Source: Lycium barbarum
Lineage: Eukaryota > Streptophyta > Magnoliopsida > Solanales > Solanaceae
Length of the DNA stretch: 64,000 nucleotides
Assembly (NCBI RefSeq): GCF_019175385.1
Contig: NC_083345.1
Span: 124,747,657 to 124,811,656 of the forward strand
Direction: 5' to 3'
Shown: positions 1-10,432 of the stretch, piece by piece
How positions within the stretch are numbered: the stretch's first letter is position 1
Layout: every line of letters starts with the position of its first letter
Position numbers and translations under genes: made by a program
Notes under the pieces: generated by a model
Told to the model about the DNA's origin: nothing
Database searches by the model: none
The model's input: the letters and a program-made list of their open reading frames with translations, nothing else

Positions 1-63
1 GTAGTTGGTTATCACGTCAGTCTAACACACTGAAGGTCTCCGGTTCGAGTCCGGGCGAAGCCA
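1..63 (+). tRNA. tRNA-Val(AAC), 5' truncated by window edge
   Basis: This is the last 63 nt of a tRNA-Val. The anticodon stem TCAGT/ACTGA encloses the loop CTAACAC, giving anticodon AAC. The T arm carries GGTTCGAGTCC and the 3' acceptor strand CGAAGCC plus discriminator A ends at 63. The missing first 11 nt can be inferred from the two complete copies at 28597-28670 and 35944-36017, which match it base for base over the shared part. A T6 run just downstream is a normal Pol III terminator. Confidence 0.96.
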
Positions 64-183
64 CTTCCTTTTTTCCTCTTTTTTCTTTTCTATTTTTTGT
101 TTGGCAGATAACTGTGAGCACAAATTCATTATTTGATTTTTTAATGACTTATTTTTGTACCTTTGATGTACTTCCCTCTCTAG

Positions 184-352
184 CCAGCGATACTGCTTTA
201 CGGTGTCCCAACTAATCCAGATTCGTGTCTTATAAAGCCTGTTAAAGAGAAGCATTCTCTATTATGATTGTTTCATTCCCAATGGTCGAATTCGAGATCT
301 TTAGTTTAAGGATAGATGAATCTTACCCATCACACCACAACCATCGGTAGTA
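184..352 (-). mobile_element. Probable tRNA-derived SINE copy
   Basis: Read on the minus strand, the start resembles a Pol III A box (GTGGTG-GATGG type) and is followed by a B-box-like GGTTTCAAATTC-type stretch. The same module recurs at 35575-35745 (inside the duplication partner) and, more diverged, at 39010-39175. Recurrence and the A/B-box layout support a SINE; no clear target duplication was found. Confidence 0.5.
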
Positions 353-457
353 TGAACATGATAGGGAAGTCAATTTATTAACTTGGATATTGCACATATT
401 ACTGGATATAAAATAGATGTCTTTTTACTTGGCACAGTGTATACGAATGGAATTGAA

Positions 458-1580
458 TTTAACATGATACGGAAGGTTGATACTTCTTACTATTTGGGTT
501 ACTAATTTGACAATTTTTAAACAATTATCTGACATTACCATCAAATGACCTTAATGTATATAAGTATGTAACTCTACTTCATTGATTTTTTATGGGATTT
601 TCCTAATATCCACTGATAATATGTAATGATATTTTTACAGTAATTTAACCTGCTATAAAAAAATTACTTGTCATCATTTTTTAATGTGGCAATTACATTT
701 TGTTCTTGTTATACTATACTGTAGGGAGGTAATTCTGGATACGTGGCAGAAGAAGAAGACTATGGTGGCTGGAAGGAGTCTGCTTATTGAGGAATCAATT
801 AATTGTTTTTCTTCATGTTGTGAAGTAGAGTGGAAATTGCAGACTAAAAGGTTATGTACTTACTGAGATATAAAGGTCAAAAACACATTTGAATTATCAC
901 TTTTTCGCGAGTTTTCCATCCAAACTATCAGTTGTTCCATTTTCCTACATGAACTATAACTATCTATGTATTACAACGTAACATGCCTAATTGAATACTT
1001 CAAGTAAAATAAAAGAACAACTGATAGTTAGGGTGTGAAACTAAAAAAAAATAATAGTTCAGGTTTGTTTTTATCATTACCTTGTTCTTAATTTATGCAG
1101 TTTGTAGTTGAAATGAAACAAGTTGGGTTGGCAAAGAGTGAATAATAGAGATTTTGCTTTAAAGAATCATGATTTCATCTTTTTCATATAGTAATAATTA
1201 ATTATCATGTAAGATATGTTATTTCGGAATGAAATTTTTTGTTGTAACCAAAGTGTTTACCAAGTGAAAGTTCTGAATTTCCGATGAGCATAGGAAAAAA
1301 TTGCTCTTGTGCTGGAAAGTGAAATATTAAAGCTCTAATGTTTTTACTTTTAACTAACAATAATTATTCCATCAAGGGCTAGTTTACAATGGATCGAGGA
1401 TTTGAACTTTACGTGTTCAAGTTCAGGATTCTATCACCACCTATTTACATGTTGTAATGGAAAAAAGTGAGCTTTAAATGAAGCCTAATTTCGTTTGAGG
1501 TGTTAAAATGAATTCAAGTCAACTTTTAGGGGCCGTCTATGTATTTGGCCATATACTAATATATGTGAATCCAGTCCTAC
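458..1580. other. Intergenic, no gene recognised; contains an inverted-repeat element
   Basis: No coding sequence is supported. Around 876-1075 the sequence folds back on itself: the phrase with AACTATCAGTTGTTC near 930 pairs with GAACAACTGATAGTT near 1015, suggesting a small MITE. The rest is AT-rich. Confidence 0.45.
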
Positions 1581-2095
1581 AAAACAGGATCTACAAAACT
1601 TAAGCGGATGGAACTAATCACACTTATTATGCATAGAGTAGACAAACATGATCAAAATGTAAGTATTTAACAAATTGCTATGAGGATTCTAAAGCAAATT
1701 TCTAAACTTACTGTTAAAAAGTGATATACAACCAAGATTGAAAATTGAAGCAATTTCAACTACCATAAAGGATAAGACCCTATGCATAAAATTCCCAATA
1801 CCCATTTTCAACTAAAATATGATGCTAAAATAATACACCATCCAAACAAACAAAAAACCAGAAAAAAACATAGAAAATTCATTTGATTTTTTTCCATAAT
1901 ATCAGAAACAACCTTTTCCATGTCCAATTATCTTCATTTCTACAAATGACCTTTCCATATCCAAAAGACTAATAAATTTCTCACCATTTTCGCCTTCATA
2001 TCTTATTTCAAAATAACCCCTTCTTGGCTTTTCAGGATTAATCACCACTACCGCACCAACCACCCCTTTTTCTAAAGATAATTCTGTATCCATCC
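1581..2095 (-). pseudogene. Selenoprotein-H-like (Rdx family) 3' fragment, copy A, with its 3' flank
   Basis: On the minus strand, 1902-2093 reads an open stretch containing VVINPEKPRRGYFEIR and FISLLDMERSF, the C-terminal half of the plant selenoprotein-H-like (SelT/SelW/SelH, Rdx) family. These are small thioredoxin-fold redox proteins. The N-terminal CxxC half is absent and the frame breaks after EMKIIGHG, where related copies keep LDMEKVVSDI. The flank 1581-1880 is about 90% alike to 4871-5140 (copy B). The fragment sits just downstream of an F-box relic, so the two are co-duplicated. The family call rests on motif recall and is moderately sure. Confidence 0.65.
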
Positions 2096-2162
2096 AGTAC
2101 TACTAAATGCCACATACTATGACCCCCTTGAGACTCTACCTAATTCACATAGACCTGAAAAG

Positions 2163-2620
2163 TTAGATTGTCAAGAATGGATTCTCAATCAGATGATAAG
2201 CTCTACCTGCAAATTCAAGGCCAACAGAACCATATAATGGCAAGACCATGCTGGAAGTATTATCTTTCAAGTTAGATTAACACAACTTGGTGAGGTATGT
2301 AGACGGCCATAAATAGTTCCTGATCATTTCCTTCTCCTCTTGCCCTAACAAAAAGAATACTACTCGGAGCTTCCAGTAGATCGATGCTATACTTTAGGCT
2401 CCAAGAGTAGTTGTTTCTCAATTCAAACACGTTAAAACGAGGCATCCGTCCCCGGATTGAAGGGCCAACTAGATACAAACGCTCATTGACACATCCAAAC
2501 CAGTAATTCTTAAGCGTAATATCCATATCCGGCATCAAATAATCAGAGTGCACAATCTCCGTATCCATATCAAAATAGCAAAAAGCTACTAAAACCCGCT
2601 AACACCCAAAATTTGAACTC
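2163..2620 (-). pseudogene. F-box protein pseudogene, 3' half (copy A)
   Basis: The minus-strand open stretch 2272-2568 is clearly homologous to the C-terminal third of the intact F-box protein at 31756-32850 (shared YWFGCV-ERLYLVG, YSWSLKY, EGNDQELFMAVY). Relative to the intact gene, the frame is broken after QVV by a small indel, and nucleotide homology continues through the old stop to about 2163. On the 5' side homology fades near 2620. The F-box itself is missing, so no functional product is expected. Confidence 0.88.
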
Positions 2621-2739
2621 CACAGGTAAAATATACATACAAATAAAGCTATAAACATTATACACTAAATCAACTACTGGTAATTAAGAAGCTCATTCAA
2701 CACAACGCAGACAAAATGAATAATACAATTTGGTGTTGA

Positions 2740-2820
2740 ACTCATTCACCCTCTACTCAATCAAAATGTAAAGCATGTATACACGCCAAATATGGACCTA
2801 TGTATCTATCTACAAGCATG
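2740..2820 (-). repeat. F-box 5'-flank duplicate
   Basis: The minus strand here matches 31020-31095 (upstream of the intact F-box gene) and 6545-6640 (upstream of the reductase). Shared landmarks are GGTCCATATTT, TGTATACATGCTTT and TTTTGATTGAGTAGAGGGTGA. It marks the 5' border of the triplicated unit. Confidence 0.8.
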
Positions 2821-2873
2821 TTTATGTGACAGAATGAAGATGAATAAAATTACCACAACCAAAAGGAGAAAAT

Positions 2874-3508
2874 GATCAAAACGATCCTTAATGTATGAGC
2901 TTTGGTTCCATTTGGCTCTTAATGTATAAACAATAGTCCTTAGTGTATTCCAAGTGATCAGATTGGGCTTAAGCCATATAAGTAAAGACGATAACAATTT
3001 CTGCTGTCAAAATAAACAGAGGCCCTCGACATGTACACTTCACCTGAGTTGATAAACTACAAAACAAAAGTACCTTCTTGTATTATTCAATCCGATTTCA
3101 AAACCCACATAAAACATTCCTATCCCTGATACAAGTAAAGACAAAAACACAATTTTGTTGTCAAAATAAATGGAGGCCCTCGACATGTGCACTTCACATG
3201 TCTCGAACCGTTCAATCCGATGTCAGAACCCCGCACCCTAACTTGAAAGACCCATGGAAAAACTTTCCATGCAGGGCTAACCCTAGAATGTCTACGATCA
3301 GGCTGGGCTAGGTAGGGTGTATGTGGAGAAAGATGCGCTTCACTTTATTTTGACAGCAAAAGTAGCGATTATCTTTACTTATATGACCTACGACCAAACA
3401 AATCACTTCTTGAAATATATTACAGAGCATTTTCATAATGTTTATACAATGAGGACCAAATGGAACTATAGTGGAACTAAAACCCATATATTAAGAACTA
3501 TTTTGATC
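2874..3508. mobile_element. Long-TIR foldback/MITE element, copy 1
   Basis: It begins GATCAAAACGATCCTTAATG and ends with the inverted match TTAAGAACTATTTTGATC. The inverted arms extend about 150 nt and hold phrases such as GCTTTGGTTCCATTTGG and CCAAATGGAACTATAGTGG. Related copies lie at 6738-8797, 11538-12101 and 30003-30422. No transposase is encoded, so it is non-autonomous; the superfamily is not determined. Confidence 0.78.
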
Positions 3509-4325
3509 AATAAAAAAACAGGTATATATACCAAGAAAGGTCTCAAATTTACAGCAAAATAGTACAAAGTGACATTTTAAAGGAAAAAATTGAAAGATAA
3601 CTTACCAAATCACTGAAATAAGCAGACACCAGAGGCAAATTGGAACCAAAGTTGAGAAATATGTAAGTAGAAAAAAATAGAAAGAAATAAAGTATGAAAC
3701 TGCTCGAATATATATAGACAGAGTACAGGTAAGTCTAATGACAAAGTTGCCCCAAAATAAACATCAAAATCACTGATCTACCCCTCGTCGTACACCCAAC
3801 CAAAATTATAAATCAGAATCCTTAATGCTTAAACAAAAACAAAACAGTACTTAATATTTAAGCAGTATTTGTCTTCGAACTAGATACAGAAAAACGTTAA
3901 GTGGAAATGTAAACTGAACTTAAAATATTCTGAGCCACAGTACTTAATGTGTTTCCTTAAGAAATTTAATCTCCTCTTCGAGTTAAAAGATTATTTTTCT
4001 TCCAGGATAGAACAGAATTACCTTTACTGGGACAGCGGTGCTTCCAGTATACTTTGGATGCAAAGAACAGAAGCAAAACACAGACGACTCAAGTTTTAAC
4101 CAAAAATTTTCGAGTTAGGAAATGAAGTAGATGTCCTGTAACCCTTAGTACACCTACTCATCGCAATTCAAATCAGTGACCGGTGAATTCCAAAGACCGG
4201 GTGCCTAAAGAACCCAAAAAAAAAAAAAAAAAAACTATGCCTCATATGACTAAAATGAATGTCAAAATGAATACAACAACATGCTATAAGAATCACAACA
4301 AAAAGAAGCAATGGTTCACAAAATA
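3509..4325. other. Intergenic, nothing recognised
   Basis: No gene is supported. There is a pure A run near 4207-4231. The far end (from about 4240) starts to show similarity to the SelH-like copy C flank and to 35150-35280. Confidence 0.5.
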
Positions 4326-4770
4326 CCAACAAATTTCTGAACTTACCATTAAAAGGTGATATACAAACCAAGATTGAATCAAATGCTCCATACCTCATTG
4401 TCTACTAATTTATGATTCTAAAATCATACATCCAGACAAACAAAAATGGCCCCAAAACCAGAAAAAAAACATAGTAGATTAATTTTATTTTTTCAACAAT
4501 ATCATAAACACCCTTTTCTATCTAGTTTCTTCATTGCTAAAATGACCTTACCATATCCAAAAGCCTAAATAGATTTCTCAACATTTTCACCTTTCTCTCT
4601 TACTTCCAAACAACCCCTTCTCGGCTTTTCAGGGTTAATCACCACGTTAAATCCAATCACTCCCTTCTTCAACCCCTAGTTCACCATTAAATCTCGAGTC
4701 TTGAACGAGTTACATTGCTTATACTGCTCCATAACAAGAGTCTTTTTTCACCCGTCAAGAACATTCTCAA
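4326..4770 (-). pseudogene. Selenoprotein-H-like pseudogene, copy C (keeps the redox-motif region)
   Basis: Read on the minus strand from about 4765, one frame gives TLVMEQYKQCNSFKTRDLMV, a stop, then GLKKGVIGFNVVINPEKPRRG, EVREKGEN and a second stop. This is the order seen in plant selenoprotein-H-like proteins: a beta strand, a CxxC-type redox motif, a helix, then NPEKPRRG. The first Cys of the motif is replaced by Tyr (YKQC), and two in-frame stops (near 4677 and 4567) make it a pseudogene. The 3' flank resembles copies A and B. Confidence 0.72.
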
Positions 4771-4870
4771 ATTTGGTTTTTTGGTTTTGGGTGATCAAGG
4801 GCTAGCTTGCTTGCAGCTCAACTATTCACAACATGTTACCTTCCACCAGCACAAATACTAGATAATTCAA
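4771..4870. repeat. Truncated SINE-like 3' piece
   Basis: The phrase running from GATCAAGGGCTAGCTTGC to the GTTACCTTCCACC-type stretch resembles the 5' part of the SINE-like copies at 14285 and 17668 (GGTGTC-AGC-AGCTT-CGTGCA-CTC). It is short and diverged. Confidence 0.35.
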
Positions 4871-5375
4871 TCTACAAAACTTAAGCGGATGGAACTAATC
4901 ACACTAACTATGCATAGAGTAGACAAAGTGACAAACATGATGAAAATGTAAGTATTTAACAAATTGCTATGAGGATTCTAAAGCAAATTTCTAAACTTAC
5001 TGTCAAAAGGTGATATACAACCAAGATGGAAAATTGAAGCAATTTCAACTACCATAAAGGACTTACCCTTTGCATTAAATGCCCGATACCCATTTTAAAC
5101 TACAATTTGATGCTAAAATGATACACCATCCAAACAAACAAAAAACCAGAAATAAACAGAGTAAATTCATTTGATTCTTTTTCCATAATATCAGAAACAA
5201 CCTTTTCCATGTCCAATTTCTTCATTGCTACAAATGGCCTTTCCATATCCAAAACACTAATAAATTTCTCACCATTTTCACCTTCGTTTCTTATGTCAAA
5301 GTAACCCCTTCTTGCTTTTTGAGGATTAATTACCACTTCCACACCAGCCACCCCTTTTTTCTAAACAGGATCATA
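4871..5375 (-). pseudogene. Selenoprotein-H-like 3' fragment, copy B, with its 3' flank
   Basis: The minus strand reads EVVINPQKARRGYFDIRNEG, FISVLDMERPF and KKLDMEKVVSDIMEKES, the best-preserved C-terminal half of the three SelH-like copies. The N-terminal redox half is absent. Just upstream (5350-5400) a 30-bp stretch with TTTATGATCCTGTTT is also found at 34290-34330 after the intact F-box gene, showing that this fragment belongs to the F-box duplication unit. Confidence 0.68.
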
Positions 5376-5480
5376 AAAGAGATACTAAATATGCTAAAGG
5401 ATAATTCTGCATCCATCTAATACTACTAAATGTCACAGACTAACTTGCGACTCTACCTAATTCACATAGATCCTAAAAGT

Positions 5481-5572
5481 TAGATTGTCCAGAGTGGATT
5501 CTCAATCACATGATAAGCTGTACCTGCAAATGCAAGGCCAGCAGAATCAGGTAATGTCAAGACCATGCTGCA
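5481..5572 (-). pseudogene. F-box gene 3' remnant (copy B) fused after the reductase gene
   Basis: Directly after the reductase stop codon, the minus strand continues with CAGCATGGTCTTGACATTAC and an old tail reading VIENP then a stop. This corresponds to the last 30 codons of the intact F-box gene (NMVLPL, GLAFAS, YHLIENP). No poly(A) tract separates the two, so the reductase sequence sits inside an F-box locus. Confidence 0.85.
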
Positions 5573-5579
5573 ACAACTA

Positions 5580-6509
5580 TTACAACAAGGTCTCCAGAAA
5601 TTCACTTATTGTGGTATATGTTATTTGTGGATATAGCTGCGTCCCTTCCAAACCACCAGAAGACTCAATGCTGAAGAATGTGTGATCTCCTTTAACAAAT
5701 GCAGAGTATATGAAAACCAACTCCATATTATCAGGATATGGGGTTTCTCTGATTTTCTTCAGGAGTTCATCTTCGGTGATGTAAATCTTCTTTAGCGTCT
5801 TCCCAATTTTTCCTTCCCAAATCCCTACCAGCTCATTCATTGAATAGACATTTCCCGGTGGCCTCAGGTATAGCGCTTTGTTCAGAGTACGTGCATCATC
5901 CACTGCATTTATGGCAAACGCAGCAACATCATTTTCCTTCACAAAGACACCTTTAGCAGTTCCATCACCAAATATGGTGACTTCATCTCTTGGAGGGGCT
6001 TTCAGACCAGGTTGAACAAGTGACGGTAGGAGAACACTCGTAAAGAAGTTGCAACAGACATAGGTGTGAGGAATGCCTTCAGCTTCAATAATACGCCTAA
6101 TCTCGGATTTTCTTGAGTAGAAGTTGTGGTCCAAATCAGAAACTTGACTTCTGTCAGGATCTGACCCGAACTCTGAAGGGAGGAACCGCTTAATGCAACC
6201 AACTCGTTTGATAGCAGAAATCAGAAGCTTTTGTTCGTGTACTTGCTTAGCTGAAACGGCACAAATCACGACATCAACTTGCTTGAGTGCTTCAAGCATG
6301 ATATCTTCATCTTGCAATGAACCCTTGATAAGTGTAACGCCCGCGCTGGAAAGGGCATGAAGCTTTTGGGATTTATGTGGGTCAGAGAATGCTGAGTCTC
6401 TGACAAGTCCAAATGTGGGATGGAAGGAATTGAGACTGGCCTTGGCCAGTTCAGAACCCAGACGGCCTGTTACTCCGATTATCAGTATCTTGCTCTTTTT
6501 TGACTCCAT
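5580..6509 (-). CDS. Isoflavone-reductase-like NADPH-dependent reductase (PCBER/IFR family), intronless
   Basis: This complete 309-residue protein belongs to the NmrA-like atypical short-chain dehydrogenase group, which includes phenylcoumaran benzylic ether reductase, isoflavone reductase and tobacco A622-type proteins. These cytosolic enzymes use NADPH to reduce phenolic or alkaloid-related substrates. The N-terminal Rossmann motif GVTGRLG is at residues 12-18, RFLPSEFG at 108-115, and the expected catalytic Lys is K134 (YSRKSEIRR). FGDG and KENDVAAFAINAVDD follow, and the C terminus YTTISEFLETLL is full length for the family. The start is the first ATG after homology to the F-box flank ends. 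From memory, family members usually have several introns; this one has none. Its 5' flank matches the F-box promoter region and its 3' flank is an F-box remnant. The substrate cannot be told from sequence. Confidence 0.93.
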   Translation of the reverse strand: MESKKSKILIIGVTGRLGSELAKASLNSFHPTFGLVRDSAFSDPHKSQKLHALSSAGVTLIKGSLQDEDIMLEALKQVDVVICAVSAKQVHEQKLLISAIKRVGCIKRFLPSEFGSDPDRSQVSDLDHNFYSRKSEIRRIIEAEGIPHTYVCCNFFTSVLLPSLVQPGLKAPPRDEVTIFGDGTAKGVFVKENDVAAFAINAVDDARTLNKALYLRPPGNVYSMNELVGIWEGKIGKTLKKIYITEDELLKKIRETPYPDNMELVFIYSAFVKGDHTFFSIESSGGLEGTQLYPQITYTTISEFLETLL

Positions 6510-6539
6510 TTGCCACCGTCCACCCTCGTCGATGAGCTG

Positions 6540-6640
6540 AGGGTTGAAGACTCACTCCTACAAAGAACTCAATCACCCTCCACTCAATCAAAATGAAAAG
6601 CATGGACACACACTAAACATGGACCTATGTAGATATCTAT
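6540..6640 (-). promoter_or_regulatory. Upstream flank of the reductase, shared with the F-box gene
   Basis: The minus strand matches 31020-31095 up to TTTGTAGGAG, then diverges about 45 nt before the reductase ATG. If the reductase is expressed, it may use the F-box family promoter. This is inference from homology only. Confidence 0.55.
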
Positions 6641-7469
6641 CTACAAACATTGAACCAGAAAAAATATTACATGCATGTACAATTTCAGCAACAAATTTCC
6701 CAAAAGAATAAAATTACCAAAATCAAAAGGAGAAAATGATCAAAATGGTCTGTATGTATGGGCTTTGGTTCCATTTGGTTCTTATTGTATTTCAAAAAGT
6801 GATCAATTGGTCCTAAGCCATATAAGTAAAGACGATAACAATGTATGCTGTCAAAACAAACGGAGGCCCTCGACATGTGCACTTCATGTGAGTTTTAAAC
6901 ATCAAAACAAAGGTACCTTATTGTATCATTCAATCCGATTTCAGAACCCCACATGAAAATCCCTTACCCTAACTTGAAAGGCCCATGGGAAAACCTTTCA
7001 TGCACGTGTAGAGCTTGAAGAAATTTTATGTGCATATTTTCTAGAATTGATATAATATTATCTACTGGAAGCAAGGTTCAAAAGAGTTGAATGGCGCACA
7101 ATGTTGAGTTATTTAGTAGAGGACTATGGATCAATTCCCACTTAATACTATTTCTTCTCCTTTTTTAAGTGGTGTAACCATGTTTTAGAAATTCTAGATC
7201 CATCTCTGCTTCTTTTCACAATTTTTCTTGGACTCACACTCTAGCAACTCTCTTTGTTGCTCTCTCTTATTTCTTACTTGTTCAATCACTTCTTGCTTAC
7301 ATAAGCACGCACTCTTTATTTGAGGATACATACAACTCAAATAGTCACCTCTTTTTATAGATGCTGATTGAAGGATCTAGTGATAGATATTTACTGCTCT
7401 CTTCTAGAATACTCCTAACTACCTTTTTCTAAAATCACTCTCATCCTAGAGTTCTCCTCCCAATTCTCT

Positions 7470-7525
7470 AGAACTCCCCGAAGGGTAGCGGCTGCGGGTT
7501 CCCATGTCATTAAAAAAAAAAAAAC
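7470..7525 (+). mobile_element. SINE-like 3' end with poly(A)
   Basis: The phrase GAAGGGTAGCGGCTGCGGGT followed by TCCCATGTCATT and a 12-nt A run is typical of the 3' end of a Solanaceae SINE. The 5' promoter part is not clear. Confidence 0.45.
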
Positions 7526-8221
7526 TCTAGAACTCTTTGAATATTATAGATTCTTCATGAAATATCTTAGTTATTAATTAAGTCGGTGATGAATTCTTAA
7601 CAGATTATGGAAGGAACGCTAGAATGTCTTGATTGGGCTAGGTAGGCTGTGTATGGAGGAAGATGCCGAAGACCTCACTTTATTTTGACAGCAAATTAAA
7701 GTACGGATAGTCTTTACTTATATGACCTTCCAAATTGATCACTTTTTAAAATACATTAACCACTATTTTCCTAATGATTACTCTCTTTGTCCCAATTTAT
7801 GTGGCACATTTCTAATTTCGAGAGTCAAATTTCTTAATTTTGATCGAGAATTCGGGCATATAATCTTTAGGTTTTTTAAAATAAAATATACATATTTGGA
7901 TTACGTAAATCTACGCATTGATTCACAATTTTTTGAACCATATGCATAAAAACAATTTTAACCTAATCAACCGACTTTATCGAGAAAGATTACTTTTTTT
8001 AGGCCAAAGGATTAATAGCGAGATTTCAAACAATTTATTGGTCTTCCGACTATTGGCTTTCCGTCAAGAGTTAGTTCCGAGACATAGATATTCAATTCAA
8101 TCTCGGAGACAGTCAAAATAACATTGTTCGTTCTAAATGAAAGGACTGAGATAGGCCGCACATAAGAAGCACTATAAGTCACAATAATTAAACATTTAAA
8201 TGTTTATTTTCCATAATGTTT

Positions 8222-8745
8222 ATACACTCCACCCCCCACCACCCACCCTCCACCTCTCGAACACATCTCATCTTCACACCCACTCAACCCACCCACCCTG
8301 CCCAACACCCACTACCCCCCAACACCCACCCTCCACCTCTCGAACACATCTCATCTTCATGCCCACTCAACCCACCCACCCTGCCCAACACCCCCTACCC
8401 CCACTCCGCACCCTCCACCTCTCGAACACATCTCATCTTCACGCCCACTCAACCCACCCACCCTGCCCAGCACCCCCACTCCCCACCACCTTCCACCCCT
8501 CCCCCACCACCCACCCTCCACCTCTCGAACACATCTCATCTTCACACCCACCCACCCCAACACCCACCACCCACCCCTCCCCCACCACCCACCCTCCACC
8601 TCTCGAACACATCTCATCTTCACACCCACCCCAACACCCCCACTCCCCACCTTCCACCCCTCCCCCACCACCCACCCTCCACCTCTCGAACACATCTCAT
8701 CTTCACGCCCACTCAACCCACCCACCCTGCCCAACACCCACCCCT
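8222..8745. repeat. C-rich minisatellite, six copies
   Basis: Six copies of CCACCTCTCGAACACATCTC followed by ATCTTCA begin near 8250, 8331, 8418, 8519, 8597 and 8680. They are separated by variable ACCC/CCCA-rich spacers, giving units of about 78-102 bp. It has almost no G on the plus strand and keeps frames open on both strands by composition alone. Confidence 0.92.
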
Positions 8746-9015
8746 ATATTAAGGACCAAATGGTATCAAAACCCATACATTAAGAACTATTTTGAACATT
8801 TTAACAACAATAACAATACAGAAGTGACAAATTCTTGAAGAAAAAAATGAAGGAAAACTCACCCAACTTCTGAAATCAGCAGAACCCAAGAAACAAATTG
8901 GAACTGAAGTTGAGAATTATTGAAAGGCCAAAAATAGGAACTTGCTTGACTTATATGACCCGAAATGAATATCAATATTACTTAACTACCCCTGTCGTGC
9001 AGTCACTCCCAATTA

Positions 9016-9230
9016 ATCCCTCGTTTCAATTTATACGAACTCATTTGACTGGGCATGACATTTAAGAAAGAGGAATACTTTTAAAACTTGTGGTTCAAAA
9101 TAAGCCTTAAAAATTTGTGTGAGCTGTAAATCATTCATAAAGTGAATTTTTTTTCAAATTAGGAAAGAGGTCATTCATTTTGACACGGACTAAAAAAGAA
9201 ATAGGTTCAAACAAATTGAAACAGAGGGAG
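9016..9230. mobile_element. Stowaway-type MITE
   Basis: The ends are TCCCTCGTTTCAATTTAT and AAATTGAAACAGAGGGAGTA, inverted and flanked by TA-type sites. Length is about 215 bp, with the usual CAAAATAAG and TTTGACA-type interior. Confidence 0.65.
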
Positions 9231-9316
9231 TATTAGTTTCGACAAAAGATCAAAATGGTCCTTAATGTATCGCGATTGGGCTATTTTGGTCCTTCGTATA
9301 TACTACGTAATCGAAA

Positions 9317-9875
9317 TACAGTCAAACTTCTTTATAACAGCATTGTTGGATCTGAATGCACCCATAACAATATTAACATTTAAATAATATTTCGTTGTTA
9401 TAGGCAAAAAAAAATGCATAAAATCTATTCATTTTTAATTGTCAAATTCTAAGCCTAATTACACTTTTGATAATAAAGGAAATCTTTTAATGATTATCAA
9501 ATTCTAAGCCTAATTACACTTTTGATAATGAAGGAAATCTTTTAATGATGAAAATATACATATTCATATGACATTCTTTATCTTAAATAGTGTATTAAGG
9601 ATTAAATATTTGGTCAAAATCTCTACACTTATTATTGATAATCATAAATATTCTATTTTTATAAAGATTGTTAATTATTATACTACCCAAAAAAAAAATG
9701 TTATATGGGGTAATTTTACAAAGAGTGGACTGGTATAAAGTTGGTTGTTGCTGTTATAGGTAAAATATTGTATAGAGAAGTAAAATATGACTTAAAAAAA
9801 TTGATTCCGAAAAAACTTGACTGTTATAGAGAGATGCTTTATATACGGATGATGTTATAGAGAGGTCTGATTGTA
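9317..9875. mobile_element. TIR element of the TTATAGAGAGG family, with internal tandem copy
   Basis: The left end CAGTCAAACTTCTTTATAAC pairs with the right end GTTATAGAGAGGTCTGATTG. The same family occurs at 32985-34260. Within it a block of about 57 bp (AAATTCTAAGCCTAATTACA onward) is repeated twice in tandem at 9442-9548. Confidence 0.6.
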
Positions 9876-10432
9876 GTCTTTAATGTAAGGAAAAATGATT
9901 ATTGTAGTCTTTCATATATACCACGTAATCGAAATAATCCTTCATATATATACCACATAATCGAAATAATAAAGGTTGACCTTTCTTTTCATTATATTAG
10001 ATTTGGTTATGGCCGAAAGGTTTCACTTCCATTTTTATATTTTATACAATTCAAGTGAGTTGTTGATTAATCTTAACAGCTTTTTTACTTGCACCGTCAC
10101 TTTTAAGGTTTAGGACCCAAAAGATCATATTTTTTCATACACTAAGGATTAAATTGATCATTTTTTCAAACATTAAAGACTTTTTCAGTTAGTTTCTCTC
10201 CTTTTTTTTTTTTTTTTGAGTTTTTTTCATTCTTTTCGTAACTCTAACAAAGTTTAGTAGTAAAAAGATGTGTTTGCATTCTTTTCTAATATTTGCCTAA
10301 TATTATAAAGAATGAGAAGTGTAGTAATGTCAAATCTCAAAGATATTTTTTTGTAAAATTCAATTCACGAGATTGAAACAATATATATTTGATGACATAA
10401 CTAAACACACACTCCTATAGTCTCCTATAAAA

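Larger units (their letters stand above)
1..457. repeat. Arm A of an inverted segmental duplication (partner 35461-36017)
   Basis: The reverse complement of this stretch reappears at 35461-36017. Both contain the tRNA-Val, the T-rich trailer, the phrase TTTGGCAGATAACTGTGAGC, a SINE-like module and the terminal phrase around GGCACAGTGTATACGAATGG. Homology stops near 457. The partner is about 90 nt longer through the missing tRNA 5' end and indels. Confidence 0.88.
6738..8797. mobile_element. Long-TIR element copy 2, expanded by nested insertions
   Basis: The left end GATCAAAATGGTC at 6738 and the right end TTAAGAACTATTTTGAAC at 8780-8797 match copy 1. Three stretches absent from copy 1 interrupt it: about 6990-7612 (includes a SINE-like A-rich tail), about 7778-8200 (starts TTACTCTCTTTGTCCC, MITE-like) and the minisatellite 8222-8745. 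Removing them leaves a unit close to copy 1 in length. Confidence 0.7.

Noticed and set aside
8200..8838. Long open frames (212 and 178 codons plus, 126 codons minus) over the C-rich stretch
   Set aside because: They are translations of the minisatellite; Pro/His/Thr-only composition and open frames on both strands follow from the lack of stop-forming bases.
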